A stretch of 42,739 bases of DNA from Bigelowiella natans CCMP2755 (Eukaryota > Cercozoa > Chlorarachniophyceae): positions 25,001 through 67,739 of the forward strand of contig ADNK01000060.1 in NCBI GenBank assembly GCA_000320545.1. The letters are read 5' to 3'. Shown one piece after another: positions 22,101-35,151 of this stretch (its first letter is position 1; each line of letters opens with the position of its first letter). The position numbers and the translations under genes are program-made. The notes under the pieces are model-generated. The model was not told where the DNA came from and made no database searches. It saw only the letters and a program-made list of their open reading frames with translations.

Positions 22101-25100
22101 TCTTGGCCAATGCAAAAGACCCCTTGGCCGTTCAGCCTCACATCAACAAACTCTTCGTCGGTATTCAGAAAATGGTTCTCAAAGAGAATAAGTTCAACGC
22201 CAAGAAATGGGATGCTGTGGGTATGACGTCCAAGGATAAGGAAGAAGTTGCATTTAATAGTCCATATCTCATCGATGGAGAGGTTGAGAACTGGCTCAAG
22301 GGCATCGAGGCCTGCCAGTGTGACACGCTTAGACGCCAGACTAAGCTTGCCATGCACAAACTCCACAAGAACAAGAAGAACGCGCACAATCCTAGTGTGC
22401 TCAACTCATGGATCGATGGATTTCCGGGACAGATGCTCATCACCACAGGCCAAATTCACTGGTCAATACGCTGCGAGGAATCTCTCGGTGCTGTTAAGGT
22501 AAGAAAGGAGATGCGAAACCTAAAGAAGGATTGGCAGGAATATATGTTCTTCCTCGCCAAACAGATGACGGGGAAGATGAGCAAGACAAAGCGCAAAAAG
22601 ATGTCAGCTCTCATCACCATCGAAGTCCATGCACGAGAGGTTATCTCAAAGCTGAAACAGCTTGCGAAGCAGGGAGCAGACGCCAACTCCTTCGACTGGA
22701 AGAAGCAACTTCGATTCTACTTTGATAGCTCTAACAAGGAGCACGAGGACGGTCAAGTCACTATTCAGCAAACTAACACACGGTTCAACTACTCATATGA
22801 ATACCAAGGTAACCCCTTCCGCCTGGTTATCACACCGCTCACAGATCGTTGCTACATGACACTTACTACCGCATTGAGTTTGGCACGAGGTGGTTCTCCG
22901 ATGGGCCCTGCTGGTACAGGGAAAACCGAAACAGTTAAAGACCTGGCAAAGAACATGGCCATCAACATCTACGTTTTCAACTGTTCAGATGAAATGTCAG
23001 TCGATGGATTGGCGCGTATCTATAAGGGACTCGCTCAGAGCGGTTCATGGGGCTGCTTCGATGAGTTCAACCGTATCTTGATTGAGGTTTTGTCCGTCAT
23101 TGCCATGCAGATACAAGCGATTCTTAATGCAATCCGTGACGAGTCTGAAACTTTTATGCTCCATGGAGAGATCATTCCTCTCGTCCCTACTGTCGGCATT
23201 TTCATTACTATGAACCCTGGCTACGCCGGCCGTACTGAACTTCCTGAAAACCTTAAGGCGCTTTTCCGTCCTGTTGCTATGATGGTTCCAGACACAAGGC
23301 TTATCGCCGAGGTGATGATGCTTTCTCAGGGCTTTAAGGATGCGCATGACCTGTCAGTAAAGATGGACACAATTTATGAACTGATGAAGATGCAGCTGTC
23401 CAAACAATCTCACTATGACTACGGTTTGCGTGCTATCAATGCCGTGATCAAGTGCGCTCTGATGATCCGTGCTCGTGACCCAACGATGACCGAGCGCCTC
23501 ATCGCCTACACTGCAATCCGTAATATGAATCTCTCTAAAATGGTTTCGCAAGATAAGACTCTATTCGAAAACCTTCTCAATGATGCCTTTCCTGGTACTG
23601 AGCCTCCCAAAGAAGACCTTGGAGCTCTTACAAAGGAAATTAGGAACCAGCTGAAGATTGCTAATCTCGACCCTTCTCCCGTTCTCATTCAAAAGGTCAT
23701 CGAGACCTACATGGCGTTCAACACTCGACACGGCAATATGCTTGTTGGAAACACGATGGGGGCTAAAACAACTGCATGGAAAATTCTCAAAGCCGCTCAG
23801 GACGCACTGTGGGAGAAAAAGATAGAAACTGACAAGTACCAAGCAGTCGATGTGTACTTGCTAAATCCGAAGAGTATAACCAACCCAGAGATGTATGGCA
23901 ATTACGATCTACAAACTAGAGAATGGACGGATGGTATCTTGTCCGTGAACATGCGTGAGGCGTGCACCAGCACTACCCCTAACCAGAAATGGATGTTGAT
24001 GGATGGTCCCGTCGATACACTCTGGATTGAGTCGATGAACACCGTGCTTGACGACAACAAGGTGCTCACCCTGGTCAACGGAGACCGTATCGCCCTGCCG
24101 CTGCAAGTGCGAATGGTGTTTGAGGTAGAGAATCTGGACGTAGCTTCCCCTGCCACCGTGTCACGTGCGGGGATGGTGTACCTTCCAGACAAGGACCTCG
24201 GCTGGATGCCATATGTGCGCTCTTGGATCAAATTCGGCTGCAAGCCTATCGGTATCTTTAAGGCTGACGAGAAGCTGAGAGTGCAAGAAGGAATCGAAAT
24301 TAAGGTAGTGGAACGTCCAGCAGCTGAACAGGAACTTCTCCAAGGCTTGGTAGAAAAGTACATGGACGAATGTCTCGAATACAAACGCCTTAATTGTAAA
24401 GAGGAGGTAACAGTAGGTGCATTCCCAGCCGTGAAGAGCTTCTGCAAGTTGTTCGACTCTCTCGCGACGAAGGAAAATGGCTGTGACATTGAACAGAAGA
24501 CGGGCCCCAAGATGTTCCAGATGTGGTTTATGTACTGCATTTGCTGGAGCATTGGCGGTGCACTTAGTGAGGCTGGCCGTGAAACATTCGATAAATTCTT
24601 CCGAGAAATCGCCGAGCCATCGTATCCCTCTATGGCGGGGAGCACGGTGTTTGAGTACTTCGTTGACGTGAAGAAACAGGATTGGTCGCTATGGCGCACA
24701 CAGGTAGATAAAACCTGGAAACCAAAGCCTGGGACGAGCTTCTTCAACATCTATGTGCCCACCCTCGATACTGTGCGATACAAGTTTCTCGTAAATACAA
24801 TGCTTAAGGATAGGCACTACCCTCTACTCGTTGGAAACACGGGTACTGGTAAGACATGTTGTGCGGTGAACTGCCTCGGAGAGGGGAGCATCCTTCCCGA
24901 AGAGAAGGTGGTCACACTTACACTCAACTTCTCAGCTGCGACCTCGTCCATCGCAACGCAAACTACGCTCGAAACCAGACTTGAGAAGCGCCAGCGAGCT
25001 AACTTGGGCCCTGTCGGATCTAGGGAGCGGCTTCTTGTGTTCATTGACGATCTTAACATGCCGCGCAAGGATGAATATGGGTCCCAACCTCCAATTGAGT

Positions 25101-28100
25101 TGCTAAAGCAGTGGATGGATAATAAGTTCTGGTACGACCGAAAGAAGCAGGCCAAGAAAAACATCTTGGGCATGCAGATAATGGCTGCGATGGGTCCTCC
25201 GGGAGGTGCACGGTCAGTGATATCGACACGCTTCCAATCACGTATGCATGTTATTAACTTCACGTTCCCTGACTGGGGTACTGTCGAGTACATTTTCAAG
25301 ACAATGCTTTCTAACCACCTCTCAAGCTTTCCCAAGGAGATCGCTTCAATGGCCGAGTCAGTTACCCAAGGAAGCTGTGAACTTTTTCAGCTCATGGCGG
25401 ATAACTTCAAACCGACTCCTTCAAAGTGCCACTACGTCTTCAATCTTCGTGATATTGCTAAGGTCACTCAAGGCATCATGCAAATCTCAAAGTCCGAGTT
25501 GGAAACAACCAACTCAATGGTTGGCCTCTGGGTCCACGAAAGCATGCGCATATTCCATGACAGGCTTAACGATGACCCTGACCGCAAGAAGTTCCTTCAG
25601 ATGTTGGGTCAAAAATTAGAGACGAAATTTGATACAAATTGGGAGACTGTCTTTGGCGATGAGAATGTTATGCCTGTGTTTGGCCGCTTTTTGGGCGATC
25701 CTGATTATGGGGATGTAAAGGGTGGCGATGATGATGACGACGCCGATCAAAACATTTTCTCTATTCAAAAATATCAAAACTTGACCAGGGATATGAAGGG
25801 GCTGAAGGATAAACTCTTAGAGCGGCTCGAGGCTTGCAACGACGACCCAACAGCTGCTAAGCCGGGAAACTTGGTGCTATTCGACCAAGCAATCCGCCAT
25901 ATTAGCCGCATCTGCCGTGTCATCGCTCAGCCACGAGGATGTGCGCTGCTTGTGGGTGTCGGTGGTAGCGGAAGGCAGTCCCTCTCCAAGCTATCTTCCT
26001 ATGTCTGTGAGTTCAAAATCTTCCAAATCGAGACGACACAACGCTACCGGCAGCAGGACTTCTATGAAGACCTCAAGTCATTGTACACAATGACTGGAGT
26101 CCAAAAAAAGCCGACAGCGTTTCTCTTCTCTGATACCCAGCTAATCGAGGAGAGCTTCCTAGAAGATATCAACAATATTCTAAACTCCGGTGAGGTTCCA
26201 GGGCTCTTTCCACCGGATGAGCTGGCGCCTGTGCTCGAGGATATTCGAAAGGATGCTGAGAAGGAAGGGCGCAAAACCACGCAAGAGTCCCTTTACTCTT
26301 ATTTTATCGAGCGTGTCCGACAAAACCTGCATGTGTTATTGTGCCTGTCGCCTGTAGGCGCTGCGTTTAGAAATCGATGCAGAATGTACCCTGCATTAAT
26401 AAACTGCTGCACTATCAACTGGTTCCCACCATGGCCAGAGGAGGCCCTTACACAGGTCGCTCGCCAATATATGAACGATCCTGTTCTCAGTGAACTAAAA
26501 CTTGACCAGAAGATTATTGACGTGCTGCCAAACGTCTTCTGTCAGCTCCACACCAGCGCAGCAGACCTCTCAACGAAAATGATGAACGAGATGAAGCGCG
26601 CCAACTACATCACACCTACCAAGTATCTTGACCTTGTGCAGACGTATAAGAAGCTCATTGCAGAAAAGACCACAGATATAGGTTCTTTAAAACAAAAGCT
26701 GGAAAACGGTTTAGGTAAATTAGAGGCTACTGCAAAGCAGGTTGCCGCCCTAGAGGTCACTCTGAAGGAGCAGGGAGTCATCGTGGACCGCGAGAAGGAA
26801 AAGTGTGATAAACTTAATGTACAAATTAAGAAGCAAGAGCAAGAGGCTTCAGCACAAAAGGCTAAGGTCCAAGAAGAATCGCTCAAGAGTAAAGACGATG
26901 TCGACAGGTGCGCTAAGTTGGAAGCTCGTGCGACGGTGGAGCTTGGTAAAGCAATGCCAGCTCTCGAAGCCGCGCAAGCTGCTTTAGACAAATTAGATAA
27001 GAAAGCGATTACGGAGGTTAAGTCTTACCCGAAGCCTCCTCCTATGGTGGAAAAGGTCATGAAGGGTGTCATGATCCTCCTGAAGAAAGACACTTCCTGG
27101 GCATCGTGTAAAAAGGAGATGAGCGCGGCCAACTTCCTCGAGAAGCTCAAGTCATACGACAAGGACAACATCTCTCCAAAGCTTTTATCTAAAATTAAGG
27201 CATTGAGGAAGGACGAAAACTTTACCCCGGTATTTGTAGGTAAGATTTCGCTTGCTGCAGGTGCGATGTGCGACTGGGTGTGCGCCATGGACTTGTACGC
27301 AGAGGTGTTCAAGAAGGTGAAACCTCTCAAGGAAAAGCTGGAGAGTGCACAGGAGGAGCTCAAGGTCAAACAAGCAGGATTGTTCAAGAAGCAAGAGGAG
27401 TTGCGCATAGTCGAAGAGAAAGTTGCCGAACTCCAACGCAACTTCCAGGCTGCCGAGAAGAAGAAAAACGACCTCCTCAACAAAAAGCAAGCTCTCGAAT
27501 TAAAGAAGACACGTGCGATGAAGTTGATCAGTGGTCTCTCTGGCGAAAAGGTCCGTTGGCAGTCCAGTATCAAGGAATATTCAAAGGATATTATTCATCT
27601 TCCTGGAGACTGCGCTCTCGCTGCTTCCTTCGTTATCTACGCTGGACCCTTCGATACCGTTTATAGAAGTCATTTGACCGAGCTCTGGCGAAAAGCACTC
27701 TCTCTCATGCCAGAGAATACATATTCTGAGCCGAAGGATTCGTTCATCTGCGATTTTTTGTCCGAGCCCACTACGGTGCGTGACTGGAATATCTGGGGTC
27801 TTCCTGTCGATGCGTTCTCAACAGAGAACGGTGTCATTGTGAAGAGAACTTGTCGGTGGCCTCTTATGATAGATCCGCAGGAACAAGCTAAGAAATGGAT
27901 TCTTAACATGGAGAAGAAAAACAAGCTTGCTGAGATCAAGGTTGGACAAAAGAACTTCATGCAACCGATAGAGACTGCTATTTCACTAGGACAGCCAGTG
28001 CTGCTTAAGGACATCGACGAATCAATCCCTTCATCGCTTGACCCTCTTCTGCGACGCACAGTTGATGACAAGACTCATACCATCTCTATAAATGACAAAG

Positions 28101-31081
28101 ATCTCACCTACAGCCCCACTTTTATGCTGTATATTACCACCAAGCTCTCAAATCCGCATTACTTACCGGAGACCTCGATCAAATCGACGCTTGTCAACTT
28201 CATGGTGAAACCAGAAGGATTGGAGGAACAGCTTCTGGGTATTGTTGTAAATAAGGAAAAGCCTGATCTCGAAGAGAAGAACACCCAGCTCGTTCTAGAT
28301 ATGGCTCAAAACAAGAAGACTCTCAAGGAACTTGAGGACAAGATTCTAGATCTCCTCAAGAAGGCCGATGCTGCCACGATCCTTGACGATGAGCATCTCA
28401 TCAACACTCTCGACACATCGAAGGTAACATCTGAGAAGGTCAAACACCAGATCAAGGTTGCAGAAGAAACTAGTAAAAAGATTAACGAAAGTCGTAACGA
28501 GTACCGCCCAGCCGCCATTCGCTCTTCCGTTCTCTACTTTGTATTAAATGACTTAGCGAGAATCGATCCGATGTATCAATTTTCTTTGCAATGGTACAAC
28601 GATTTATTCAAGATGAGTATTGACGACTCTAAGCAGCAGAAGAAGAAGGGTAAAGGGCGCGGAAAGAGCAAGCAAAGTGTCAGCAAACGTCTCCGCGAGC
28701 TTAATAACTATCACACAGAGTCGGTTTATAAGACAGTTTGCCAGTCACTTTTTGAGCGTCACAAGCTGCTCTACTCATTCCAAATTTGCACTTCAATATT
28801 GAAGGAGGAAGGGAAGATCATCCCCGAGGAGTTCACCTTCTTCCTTCGAGGAGGAGTCGTTCTTGACCGAAAGGCTCGTGGAGCGAATCCGTGCAACGAG
28901 TGGCTCTCTGAAGAGGCATGGGATAATATCAGTGAGCTTGATAAGCTAAATCAGGTCTTTGCTGGCTTTTCCTCTGCTTTTGAGCAGCAGAGCAGTGAAT
29001 GGCAGGAGTGGTATCAAAGCGATATGAAAGGTGGCGAGCCTCCCGAGAAACTTGATCTACCAGGCGAACTTCTTAGCCAGGGAAGCGATTATGAAAAGAA
29101 GTTCAGGAAAATGATGATAGTGCGCTGTTTGCGCCCTGACCGTGTAAATTATGCTGTAACAAACTATGTAAGTAGCATCATGGGCGAGCAGTACGTACAG
29201 CCACCTTCATTTGATCTCTCAGAGACTTTCAACGCTTCAAAAACGTTCATGCCAGTGATTTTTGTACTCTCACCTGGATCCGACCCAACCCAGATGCTTA
29301 ATGATCTTGCTCGTGAGCGCAAGATTAAGCTCGCTCAAGTGGCACTCGGGCAAGGACAAGCACCGATTGCAGAGAGGTTATTCACGGAGGGAGTCAGGGA
29401 TGGCAACTGGGTGCTGCTAGCAAACTGTCACTTGTCAATTAGATGGCTCCCAGTTTTAGAAAACATGGTCATGGCATTAAGAGAAAGGAAGGACGTTCAT
29501 CCTGGGTTCAGACTTTGGTTGTCGTCGGATCCAACGCCTAAGTTCCCTATTGCTTTGCTTCAATCCTCGATTAAAATCACCACCGAGCCACCTAGAGGTC
29601 TCCGGTCTATTATGCAGCGAATGTATAATTTTATCCCCGAGGACAAGTTCAATAAGATGGACTCCAAAAAACCGCAGTCTGATGCTCTCTGCAACAAGCC
29701 AATTGCATACAAAAGCTTGCTCTTCGCTTTAACATTCTTTCATGCAGTATTGGTGGAGCGAAAGAAGTTCTTGACTCTTGGCTGGAATATCCCCTACGCA
29801 TTCAACGACTCAGACTTTTTGGTGTGTGACAACCTGCTACGGTATTACCTCAACGAGCAGGACCAGATGCCACTAGAGGCTCTCAAATATCTCATCGCTC
29901 AAGCGCTCTATGGTGGACGTGTCACTGACGAGATTGACCGCAGATTACTTGGAGTCTACATTGAACAGTACTTCACGATGAGCACTATTTCTGTTAAGAA
30001 CTTCCACCTTTCGCAGGATCGAACACATTACCGCGTCCCTGTGCCGGCGAAGTATGATAGCTACATTAATTATATCAAAACCTTGCCTCCCCCAGGAGGA
30101 GATCCTCCAGAGGCATTCGGTCAGCATCCAAACGCTGATATTACTATGCAACAGGAAGGCGCAAAGCTGTTGCTTGACACGGTCATGTCATTGCAGCCGA
30201 GATCAAGCGGAGGTGAAGGCTCCTCGAGCGAGGACTTCGTCCTTAACTTGGCCAAGCAGCTAGAAGATCGCGTACCACCACTCTTCAACCTTGAGAAAGT
30301 TGAGAAAAAGTTTGCACATGACCAAAGCCCTCTTAAGACCGTACTGCTCCAAGAGATTGAGCGTTACAATGTAATCCTGGCACTCGTAGAAAAGTCTCTT
30401 AAGGACTTACAGATGGGAATTAAGGGTCTTATAGTTATCTCTGCGGACCTTGAGGTAGTATTCGATTGCCTCTTGCAGAATAAGGTGCCACCATCCTGGA
30501 AGAGCGGTTACTATTCATTGAAACCGTTAGCCTCCTGGATGACAGATCTCATTGAGCGTATCAAGCAGTTCGCTGTGTGGATCGCAAAGGGTGCGCCGAA
30601 GGTATTTTGGTTGTCTGGATTCACATTCCCAAATGGCTTCCTCACAGCACTCCTACAGACATCTGCAAGAGCAAATGGCGTGCCAATCGACTCACTAGGT
30701 TGGGAGTTCTTAGTTTCTAAGGAGGAAGAAAAGGCCATTCAGGTTCCTGCAAAGGATGGAGCGTACATTAAGGGTTTCTTCCTCGAAGGTGCACAGTGGG
30801 ATTTGGAGAATTGGCACCTCGAGGAGCCTATGCCGATGCAGCTTTATGCACAAATGCCAATAATAAACTTTAAGCCCATAGATCAGAAAAAGGTTAAGGA
30901 GAAAGGCTTTTACTCCTGTCCGTGCTACCGTTACCCCATTAGAACAGGGACGCGGGAAAATCCTTCGTATGTGTTGAACGTCAGGCTCAAGCTGCCTCCT
31001 GCAGCTCCTGGTTTCCTTAAGGGCACATCAGATTTTTGGATTAAGCGCGGTACAGCTCTTCTCCTCTCGTTGGCAACGTAA
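16151..31081 (+). CDS. Axonemal dynein heavy chain, complete
   Basis: Minus-end-directed microtubule motor of cilia and flagella. Exons 16151-16879, 17006-17431, 17499-18185, 18261-18458, 18671-21150, 21354-21512 and 21619-31081; total 14,142 nt, 4,713 residues. The intron 16880-17005 is in frame (126 nt) and could be missed, but removing it restores the conserved DHC sequence ending KDLVQRLESTLLHW. Stem, then motor: AAA1 P-loop GPAGTGKT (about 1989) with CFDEFNRI; AAA2 GNTMGAKTT (about 2270); AAA3 GNTGTGKT (about 2632) with VFIDDLNMP; AAA4 GVGGSGRQS (about 3006); coiled-coil stalk and microtubule-binding domain about 3234-3534; C-terminal DFWIKRGTALLLS close to the end. Inserts: Glu/Lys-rich at about 1060-1089, Asp-rich near 2925 and Lys-rich KKKGKGRGKSK near 3900. 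AAA1 lacks the DNAH5/8-type sequence; I do not assign a class. The presence of this gene implies a motile flagellum at some stage. Confidence 0.95.
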
Positions 31082-32381
31082 TAACCAATTTATATCTTCA
31101 AATTTACTAAGATTCTCTCGATCGATTTTTCAATTTGTCTACCGCATAGACAGGAACAACAGCAGTGTATTTAGTCATACATCAACACTGATTACTGCAG
31201 CAGATGTTACTATATATAGCTACGCACAAAATTTACATGCTTATGCGAATGCATACATGCTGCTGCTGCTGCTGCTGGCGCGTGCACGATGATGCAGCAT
31301 ATGTGTACGTAATCACAATGATAGCAATGCTTGCGCGTAGCACGGTGGGTCATCAGATACAAGTATCGAGCATTGATAATGGCGTAGCACATAATCATGG
31401 CACAAATCCGACTATAGCTGCGATACCATCTGCTAGCACGTCATGCACGTTTAGACACACGCCACATACATCCACAGTCACATGTGTCGTACCTGCCACA
31501 TGTGCACGACAGAGGCGTCCTAGCTACAATGCCGATATACCTGCTAGCCTGGTGCGTACATGCTAGCATGCGCTAGTAGTACGTATATGATGACGACGGA
31601 TGCATAAGCAATCATGTAAATTAAAATTGTTCAATGGACAGCCATCCTCATTTAGCTGTGCAATGCAGCTAGCTAGGCAGCTACAGCACAGATGTAATTA
31701 CATATAGCATTGCATGAGATCGAATTGATCGACATATCTAGATATGGTAAATAGTCGGGGTCACGTCACGTCAGTCCAACGGATGACTACGATACATTCT
31801 AGTATTGTGACGGTGTGCACTGTACTGCTTGCCCCAATCGATGACAGGGCGGGGTGACGACGAGCGCGTGAATGGCCAGCACATGCTAGCATGGCTATAA
31901 TAAATGGTGCGCAGCACCATGTCACGTCGCTGTGTACGCAAGGCTAGAAGGCCTACGCACTTAAATATGCATTGCGAATGATGCTGCTGCAGGATGCGTA
32001 GGATCAAATAATTGCACGCACGCATGTGCGGCGGGAATTAGGGTTCTCATCGTAGCATACAGACTTAAGTCTACATGGCAGAGGATGATCATGCGTCTTG
32101 ACGTTGCGTTAATGTGTTGTATGTTATGATGGCATTAGCGTGCAGCCTGATGTCACATTTGATTACAGATCGTTCCATTCATAGCATATGCACGCAACTA
32201 GCCATATAATTGAGACAGAATAATTTGTGCAAAGTAATGAATAATAAATAATGAATTATTCGACAGAAAATGGCATTTGAGCAAAGTGATAATCACAATT
32301 GATGACGCACTGCTTAGTGCTCGCGAATGTAGCTAACTGTAACATCATCATCATCATCTTCTTCTTCTTTATTATCTTATC
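31082..32381. other. Decayed repeat tract between dynein and FBPase
   Basis: No intact gene. From about 31200 to 32200 the sequence is rich in GCTAGC, CATGCA and ACGTA words and has short frames only. It contains a piece matching the LINE-like 3' end found at 40846 (see 31630-31690). Dynein and FBPase are convergent here, so both 3' ends lie in or beside this tract. Confidence 0.55.
31630..31690 (-). mobile_element. Degenerate copy of LINE-like 3' end
   Basis: On the minus strand, CTGCATTGCACAGCTAAATG and GAGGATGG...CCATTGAAC align with the corresponding last codons of the element at 40846-40920, with substitutions and an extra CTAGCTAG-type insertion. Orientation is the same as that element. 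Confidence 0.45.
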
Positions 32382-33400
32382 TTATGCGAGAGCCTTTTCA
32401 ACTTCATCCACATCATCAGGGGATCCAATGAACACAGGACAACGCTGGTGAACCTACAAAATATTATAACAACATCCTCAGTATTAATTTTCAATGCCCA
32501 GCAAGACGTTGCATTCAACTAACTCATTCATATATTCATTTTTTCATTATGCTTCAAATCGTCGTCGTCTATCTATCACCTTATCAGGAACTAAGTCCAA
32601 CACACGTCCACCAGGTCCAGTAATAGATTTTCCACCCTAATTCATGAAATAAGTAATCACGATGACGGTGATGACAAATTTCGGAGGATGAAAATTTAGT
32701 AGCAGGATTATTTGGAGGTGAAGGAGGGACGAGGTTGCAGACAAATACAAACTTCGCGTATTAAAGGGGGGGGCGATGAATATTTGTATTAACATAAAAA
32801 TCAACCGCACCGCGGAAACTTATTATCAAAATGAATCCATCATCATCATAACCATATTGATCATAATCATTATCATTAAGTATGAGCAGGAAGAGCATGA
32901 GCACCGCTTGTTCGAAGATAAGGGACATTGGAGCAGCTTCGTACAGAAGGCGAAGTTTTCCGTTGACGTTCTTCTTATCTCCAGGGTAAGCGAAGATGCC
33001 TCCATAGAGAAGGGTACGGTGCACATCTCCGACCTGTCACAGAAACAATAACACCAACGAATCAATCAATCATGGAGAAGGAGTAACGAAGGATAGACAA
33101 TCATATTTAGACAGACAGACCGACCGACTTTAGAGGAAACATATGAATAGATTATGATTTGCAGAAAATATACCATGGATCCGATGTAGCGAGAGCTGTA
33201 CTTTTCTCCAGTTTGACCTTCTCCCTTCTTAAGGTTATCAACGTAGGTCTGAAGCTTAGGGTCCCAATCGAAGTAGTTTGCTTCGTTCATAGAATAGATC
33301 TTTCCACGGCTAGGAATCTGTGACATCAATCATAGGAGTAAAGTCAGATATTCATATAATATTATATATTTACTGGCAGGTAATCGAGAAGAAAAAGGTG

Positions 33401-33434
<34 letters not shown>

Positions 33435-35151
33435 GTCATAGATACAGCATACAAAGCCAGCATCCGACGACGATGCTGCTATTATTACCTGGATATTAGG
33501 ATGGGTGAGGATGAACTCTCCAATGGAAGGGTCAAGAGTAAATCTAATATATGATATAAAACGTCAAGTAAAACTCACGATATTTTGTTTATATATGATA
33601 TAAAACGTCAACTGAAATTCACGATATTTTGTTTGCGTGCTCTGTAATCCATATTTCATTAGTAAAACAAATAAACATCAGCATCATCAACAAATAATAA
33701 CAACAAAAATTACCCATTGAGCCCGTCTCCGGTGGTGAGAACAAGGATGGTGGAGGACGAATACATGCAGTATCCAGCAGCAACAAGGTTAGTTCCAGGT
33801 TGAAGTGTTGCCTCCAAACATTGCTGCTCTGCAATACTGAGATTATCAGAATCCCCGATCAAGCACTCTTCTGGAGCTTTGAACACTCCGAAGATAGTTC
33901 CAGTGGAAATTGCAGCATCAATATTGGAAGATCCATCGAGCGGATCGAAAGTAGCAACATATTCGCCGGAGTAAAGTTCATCAACGACAACTGGATTATC
34001 TTCCTCCTCAGAGGCAATTACTCCAAGTTTTCCAGAAGAACGAAGGGCAGACTTTAGTACATCGTTAGAAATGACATCAAGTTTCTTCTGTTCCTCGCCT
34101 TGAACGTTGACTGATCCACCACCTTCAGCCAGACCTGTAGATCCGGAGATTCCTAGGTTGTAGTAGTAATAAAAAATGAAGAATAATCCTCATTTCGGTG
34201 CGCTGCAATGAGCGGCGACTGCACATGATCAACAATCACTCCAACCAACCTGCAGTTTGCACCATGGATGCAATGCGTTTGCATGCAACTGAGATGGAAG
34301 AAATCAAACGAACCATGTCCTCCTGCCTGCATAAACATCAATGACATAGATGCTAATTTTAGATATTGTCATTAAGTTTCAGAATCCTCAAGGAAACAGC
34401 AGCAGTTCCTTGATTCTTAGTACAAAGCGTGGTCATAGCCCCACAAAGAGGGAGGTGAGGGACAACTTCTAACACACTTCTTCTCTTACATCTTAATCTA
34501 CTTCCTCCTACTATAACCGACTATTACCCAGGAGTCTTGCTCTTCATTGCCTCCTCAATCATGAATCTTGTTAATGTGACAGTTCCGTCATCAACGATAG
34601 TACCAGCAGAGCTAAGAGTACCAGCCAAATGCATATCAGAACCAAGTAAGTATAATACTTTGTAAATTTTCTGAAAAGCGACGATGAAGTCTACAAATTA
34701 GTATTTAGGTTTACTCTTGGACAGGGGAGGGTGCGACACTGGATCTGAGGTGGAAAAAGAAGATGGTCGTCAAATATGCAGTTTCTATTTATGTAAATTT
34801 TCTTTATCCTTCTTCTACACATTATTTTGTTTCTTGTGATCATACCTAACAGCAGCACGACGACCAGCCTGAGAGAAAGGGTTACTGCTCTTGACTGACA
34901 TGTGCATGCCACGGGTGTGCACAGATGGCGCTGCGAATGTGCGAGCCGCAGTCATGGTGGAAGACAGCACACCTCCGCGAAAGAGCTGTTATTCAATCAA
35001 GAGGTAAGATAAAATGATGGCTCGGCGGAAGAGAATTACGCGAAATTACCACGGCAGCCATGGTGAGTCCCAGAACTACGTTCATGATGACGCTGTAAGT
35101 CGTGATGCGGCGGCGCGCATTCGAGGATGAGGCAGGAACAGGAGTGTACAT
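32382..35151 (-). CDS. FBP: Fructose-1,6-bisphosphatase, plastid type
   Basis: Hydrolyses fructose 1,6-bisphosphate in the Calvin cycle. Ten exons with closed phases: 35151-35050, 34985-34846, 34611-34528, 34326-34250, 34152-33714, 33543-33489, 33317-33174, 33033-32905, 32636-32580 and 32453-32382; 432 residues. Catalytic core: [14 protein letters not shown] (metal ligands), [11 protein letters not shown] (203-213), [34 protein letters not shown], and [10 protein letters not shown] near the end. A loop with C231 and C246 matches the plastid redox loop; the residue equal to the third pea cysteine is Leu251. Met23 begins a hydrophobic stretch ([14 protein letters not shown]) followed by ARTFAAPS, resembling the signal peptide plus ASAFAP motif of complex red plastids. 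ATG 35151 is used because it is in frame and upstream; Met23 is the alternative and would leave a cleaner signal peptide. The third exon is entered after CTCTTAG because only that closes the phase. Confidence 0.93.
33401..33434. repeat. (ATC)n microsatellite in FBPase intron
   Basis: Nearly perfect ATC array in the intron between exons 33543-33489 and 33317-33174. Confidence 0.9.
33547..33634. repeat. 44-bp tandem duplication next to an FBPase splice acceptor
   Basis: Two 44-bp copies, 33547-33590 and 33591-33634, each starting ATATATGATATAAAACGTCA and ending ACGATATTTTGTTT, with four mismatches. On the minus strand the first copy abuts the acceptor of the exon that starts at 33543. Confidence 0.95.

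Noticed and set aside
18671-31081. Many antisense and alternate-frame open frames of 60-280 residues across the dynein gene
   Set aside because: Expected shadows of a long biased coding sequence; none shows family similarity or splice partners.
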